Source: an uncultured Verrucomicrobiales bacterium
GTDB lineage: Bacteria > Verrucomicrobiota > Verrucomicrobiia > Verrucomicrobiales > Akkermansiaceae
Length of the DNA: 8,695 nucleotides
NCBI GenBank assembly: GCA_937952875.1
Contig: CALFDI010000327.1
Span: 1 to 8,695 of the forward strand
Direction of reading: 5' to 3'
The first letter of the stretch is position 1; each line of letters starts with the position of its first letter. The notes beneath the pieces are model-generated. The model was given only the letters and a program-made list of their open reading frames with translations. It was not told the origin of the DNA and ran no database searches. Of the stretch, positions 6,237 through 8,695 are shown piece after piece. A program made the translations under genes and the position numbers.

Positions 6237-7390
6237 TTCGCCTTCACATAGACAGCACCCCAGTCAGAACGACCAGTGGTATCGAAGACGCGGTAGTGAA
6301 AAAAGTCTTCACCAGAGAAGGCTGCGGGAGGTGTATAGGTGACTTCATTTCGCCCGCCAGGGCCAGTGCCTTTTGAAAGAGTAATTTCCCCTCCTTTGTT
6401 GCTAACTGTATCTATGAGTTGGACGTCTAAAATGTCGTTATTACAGTCGTAGTCATTTGCTATGACGTCTATGGTCACTGGCTTTCCTCCTTTAACAGAG
6501 GCTCGATCATACGCGCCGAAGGGACGAATCGGCTCAATGTCTTTCACAGCATCCCCGAAGCTAACTTTAGCTTTCTTAGCCTTCAGAACGACCTGCGCTT
6601 CCTCTGTCGAGAGACGGCCAGTGTTATGCTCTCCCTTACCATTCATGATACTGATAAAATGGTTTCTTCCTCCTGGCTTATCTGCACCTTCAACGGTGCG
6701 CGGACGCGCTTCGTAAAAGAGGCCGGATTTATCATTATGCTGGAGATTCCATGTGTGTCCGAATTCATGAGCGATGGTGCCATTTGCCCAGCTTGTGGCT
6801 CCTCGACCGCATGATATCGCATAGCGATTCGATGTCCCGATCGTATTAACAAAGGCCCGTCCTGAAGGAGGTGAGAAGACGTGGTAAACGGCGAGATCAT
6901 GAGTCTCGCCTACTTCTCGAGAGTTACTATTCCAGTAGTCTCGAAATGCGTAGAGTGAATTCTCTGCATAATTCTTGATCTCATCACGCAGTGGATCTGT
7001 CTCTGCATTATGGCGCACAACAACTGTGCCGAGGCGGTGCTTTATCCCAGCAGAATGAAGAAAGCGGAGATCTAAATTCTTCATCATCCCTTCAGCGATG
7101 AGCATGCAACGATCCATATCGCTTTTATAGGAGCCTTCAAAAGCTCGAGAGCCAATCTCAACGCCCACTTCATACTCTAGCACCGACATTTTCTGACTCG
7201 GGCGGAGCGTGGCTGTAGATGGCGGTGGAGTCTCTATACCGTAGAGTAATGGACTGAATCCTACCTGAATAGCAGTCATAGATGCCTCATGTGTCACAGG
7301 CTCATCTTCCGTATGACCCGGATGGGCTATCACTGATAGAGCTGTGAAAACAAGAGCCGTTGATGTTAGGATTTTGCAAGTTATTCGCAT
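6233..7390 (-). CDS. Secreted reprolysin-like zinc metalloprotease with C-terminal Ig/cadherin-like domain
   Basis: This 385-residue protein appears to be an exported metzincin-type protease. An N-terminal signal peptide has a basic start and a hydrophobic core (8-21), with probable cleavage after VIA at about 22. The catalytic domain covers roughly residues 70-275. The zinc site is HEFGHTWNLQHND (208-220), with ligands H208, H212 and H218 and catalytic base E209, followed by a Met-turn at SIMNG (247-251). Upstream, LAVYHVF and GRGATSWANGTIA resemble the strands before the active site in M12/reprolysin-like enzymes. The family glycine in HExxHxxGxxH is asparagine here (N215). Residues 296-383 form a Big_9/cadherin-like domain: TIDVIANDYD, EVTYTPPAAFSGEDFFHYRVFD and a final strand. 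This type of domain is common in secreted adhesive proteins. The gene starts 18 bp after the secreted-protein gene on the same strand and is probably co-transcribed. The substrate is unknown. Confidence 0.87.
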   Translation of the reverse strand: MRITCKILTSTALVFTALSVIAHPGHTEDEPVTHEASMTAIQVGFSPLLYGIETPPPSTATLRPSQKMSVLEYEVGVEIGSRAFEGSYKSDMDRCMLIAEGMMKNLDLRFLHSAGIKHRLGTVVVRHNAETDPLRDEIKNYAENSLYAFRDYWNSNSREVGETHDLAVYHVFSPPSGRAFVNTIGTSNRYAISCGRGATSWANGTIAHEFGHTWNLQHNDKSGLFYEARPRTVEGADKPGGRNHFISIMNGKGEHNTGRLSTEEAQVVLKAKKAKVSFGDAVKDIEPIRPFGAYDRASVKGGKPVTIDVIANDYDCNNDILDVQLIDTVSNKGGEITLSKGTGPGGRNEVTYTPPAAFSGEDFFHYRVFDTTGRSDWGAVYVKAK

Positions 7391-7408
7391 CGTTTAAGTC
7401 AGTTTACG

Positions 7409-8317
7409 TTATTTGAGAAACTCGAGCTGAGCCTGCATCACGTCTGTAAGATATCGACGAATCGTGGCTTTTTCCGTCTTGAGTTGCTGAGCGACGACCC
7501 CTGTCGTTTTAGGCTGAGTGAGCGTAGGTAGCGGCAGATTTGCCATGCTCAGAGTCGAGGTCTTTTTCTCAGAATCAGCGAGAAAACGGCACCTTAGGAG
7601 AGGAGTAGACCGCGCTTCGTAGATTTCAGCAGAGAAGACGACACTGCCTCTTCGCTTCTCTTCCCACAGACAGAGCGGCATCTGCGTCGTTAGACCCGAG
7701 AGATACCAACCAACGCGCTGAGGATTTTTCTCATCTGGCTGCGGCATTAGCGTGAGAGCAAAGGTCTCGTCATAGTAATCGACTTTTGCCTTAAGATTAC
7801 GCTCTAGCAGAATGAATGATCTGTCACTTTTGTGGAAGACAGCGGTAGGGCTCCAGTTTTTCCCGAGAAATCCAGCCGTAACAATTGTCAGAGTAGACAG
7901 CTCTGAAGTCCCTGGCAGAGTGCTCTTGAGAACCATCTTCCGTGTGCCCTCCCCTTCACCAGCTCCATAATAAAAGGACTCACCAGCCTCTTTCTTACCT
8001 CGCGTCTTGTTAGAATAAAATGCGTAAGACGTGTCAAAAGTGGATGCCGATGCATCGGGAGTCGCAGTGCCGCCACCTGTGAACAGAGCGATTTCTTGAA
8101 ACGTGTTCGCTTTCTGTAGCTGCTGGAATTTTGAAATAGCGGTCTCCAGAGTCCCTCTTTTTGACAAATCTTGATACGATGTTTCGAAGGCTTCACTGTA
8201 TCTTTTCGGCATCTGGAGAAGCCATGCTTCGGCTGAAAACTCTTCTGATGCCCAAGCCAGCGATATGCTCTGGATCAATAAGAGAACCAGTCCCAAAAAG
8301 CGTAGCGGAAAAATCAT
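7409..8317 (-). CDS. Secreted protein of unknown function
   Basis: I do not recognise this 302-residue protein. A Sec signal peptide is clear: MIFPLRF, a leucine-rich core (8-20), and a likely cleavage after AWA at residue 23. The mature chain begins with a helical, glutamine- and lysine-rich segment (about 26-75). A long, probably beta-rich region follows, with short hydrophobic strands separated by polar turns (STLTIVTAGFLG, TAVFHKSDRSFILLERN, ETFALTLMPQP, GSVVFSAEIYEARS). The end is again helical (KTEKATIRRYLTDVMQAQLEFLK). A weakly low-complexity stretch rich in G, A, S and T lies near residues 80-95. No catalytic motif or known domain is visible. It is the first gene of the probable two-gene unit with the metalloprotease downstream, 18 bp apart, so a linked role outside the cytoplasm is an inference. 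The start ATG at 8317 has no clear Shine-Dalgarno. Confidence 0.78.
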   Translation of the reverse strand: MIFPLRFLGLVLLLIQSISLAWASEEFSAEAWLLQMPKRYSEAFETSYQDLSKRGTLETAISKFQQLQKANTFQEIALFTGGGTATPDASASTFDTSYAFYSNKTRGKKEAGESFYYGAGEGEGTRKMVLKSTLPGTSELSTLTIVTAGFLGKNWSPTAVFHKSDRSFILLERNLKAKVDYYDETFALTLMPQPDEKNPQRVGWYLSGLTTQMPLCLWEEKRRGSVVFSAEIYEARSTPLLRCRFLADSEKKTSTLSMANLPLPTLTQPKTTGVVAQQLKTEKATIRRYLTDVMQAQLEFLK

Positions 8318-8360
8318 ATGATCCGAAATATGCGATATGAAGGTCTCTGCTGTCGATGCT

Positions 8361-8389
8361 CTTCCACGTCTTATATCCGGTGATATAGT
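8361..8389 (+). promoter_or_regulatory. Candidate extended -10 promoter for argF leader
   Basis: TGaTATAGT at 8381-8389 matches an extended -10 element (TGn followed by a TATAAT-like hexamer, five of six). A 17-bp spacer places the -35 position at CTTCCA (8361-8366), a poor match, as is usual when an extended -10 is used. Transcription would start near 8396 and give a leader of about 117 nt before argF. This is sequence inference only. Confidence 0.35.
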
Positions 8390-8443
8390 CTAATGCTGTA
8401 ATCACATTTTGACTTGCACGTCTGAGCAAAGAGGAGCATGACT

Positions 8444-8497
8444 GTGGCTTCCTTTTGTGAAAACCTTCCGCTTAACCGGAAGGTTTTTCGTTTTTAG
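8444..8497 (+). CDS. Possible short leader peptide upstream of argF
   Basis: A 17-codon frame runs from GTG 8444 to TAG 8495-8497 and reads ASFCENLPLNRKVFRF after the start. It is preceded by GAGGAG (8431-8436) at a 7-base spacing, one of the few good ribosome binding sites here. An ATG at 8438 in the same frame would give 19 residues but lies only one base from GAGGAG. The frame passes through the whole terminator hairpin, so a ribosome translating it would prevent the hairpin from forming. It has two arginine codons, CGG and CGT, both late. It may be a chance frame; confidence is low. Confidence 0.25.
   Translation: MASFCENLPLNRKVFRF
8460..8495 (+). terminator. Strong intrinsic terminator in the argF leader
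   Basis: AAAACCTTCCG (8460-8470) and CGGAAGGTTTT (8477-8487) form a perfect 11-bp stem with the 6-nt loop CTTAAC. It is followed by a T-rich tail (TCGTTTTT, 8488-8495). This is the best terminator in the window. The T-tract is on the + strand side; the - strand side has only a broken run. It lies 18 bp before the argF start, and no + strand gene lies between truA (ending 6219) and argF. It therefore most probably ends a transcript that starts within this intergenic region. Confidence 0.85.
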
Positions 8498-8512
8498 AAG
8501 AAAGACACCATT

Positions 8513-8695
8513 ATGAGCCTCCTCTCCATCGAAGAACTCTCCGCACATGAACTCAATGCTCTCATCTCGCTAGGCGCCGAGATGAAGGAGACCCGTGGTC
8601 GTCACACAAGCCAGCCGCTCGCAGGTCAGACCTGGGCAATGATATTCACGAAGGCCTCGACGAGAACCCGAGTCTCCTTCGAGGTGGGTGTCACA
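8513..8695 (+). CDS. argF: Ornithine carbamoyltransferase, N-terminal part (3' end outside window)
   Basis: The first 61 residues of ornithine carbamoyltransferase are present. The enzyme transfers the carbamoyl group from carbamoyl phosphate to ornithine, giving citrulline in arginine synthesis in the cytoplasm. The start MSLLSIEELSAHELNALISLG is the usual first helix (the L-x-x-x-E-L-x-x-L-L/I pattern). It leads through the LAGQTWAMIFTKASTRTRVSF stretch, where STRTR (49-53) is the carbamoyl phosphate binding motif, followed by FEVGV. In aspartate carbamoyltransferase the same motif is also STRTR, but the KxxxxMIFxKxSTRTRxSFEVG context is characteristic of ArgF; here the K before the strand is replaced by G-Q-T-W, so full-length sequence would settle it. 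ATG at 8513 is preceded by a purine-rich AGAAGAAAGA but no strong Shine-Dalgarno. The strong terminator immediately upstream suggests regulated readthrough. Confidence 0.9.
   Translation, partial: MSLLSIEELSAHELNALISLGAEMKETRGRHTSQPLAGQTWAMIFTKASTRTRVSFEVGVT

Noticed and set aside
8193..8429. 78-codon - strand open frame overlapping the start of the secreted-protein gene
   Set aside because: Its 3' half overlaps the signal-peptide coding region of the 302-residue gene in another frame, and the rest lies in the promoter region. It has no ribosome binding site or recognisable domain.

Overview
The window looks like ordinary chromosome from a Gram-negative-type bacterium of moderate G+C content, most plausibly from the Verrucomicrobiota or a related PVC lineage. 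This placement is an inference. It rests on a pseudopilin with a GFTMVELITVIAI-type N-terminus plus a CPxD and a late H...N.LYAD motif, on several signal-peptide proteins I cannot place, and on the near absence of Shine-Dalgarno sequences in front of most genes. There are no tRNA or rRNA genes, insertion sequences, phage genes or CRISPR arrays.

Layout. Bases 1-192 are the C-terminal end of an unrecognised protein. A Nudix-family protein (200/236-850, +) follows and converges on a small secreted protein (885-1379, -). That gene diverges from rppH (1491-1943, +), the RNA pyrophosphohydrolase. Next is a tight + strand block (1982-4860): a membrane-anchored helical protein with degenerate repeats, a type II/IV pseudopilin-like protein, and an ABC-2 exporter pair whose ATPase and permease overlap by one base. 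After a 124-bp gap come ruvX (4985-5428) and truA (5458-6219), housekeeping genes for nucleic-acid and tRNA metabolism. truA converges on a two-gene - strand unit. Its first gene is a secreted protein of unknown function (7409-8317), and its second is a secreted zinc metalloprotease with a C-terminal Ig/cadherin-like domain (6233-7390). The window ends with the first 61 codons of argF, ornithine carbamoyltransferase (8513-8695, +).

The strongest unexplained signal is in the 195-bp region between the - strand secreted gene and argF. A near-ideal intrinsic terminator (perfect 11-bp stem, 6-nt loop, T-rich tail) lies on the + strand just 18 bp before the argF start codon. No + strand gene lies between truA and argF. 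The terminator therefore most likely acts on a transcript starting inside this region, either as attenuation of argF or as the end of a small RNA. An extended -10 element upstream and a possible 17-19-codon leader peptide running through the hairpin fit this reading. The second candidate of interest is the co-directional set of repeat protein, pseudopilin and ABC exporter. The remaining genes are conventional.
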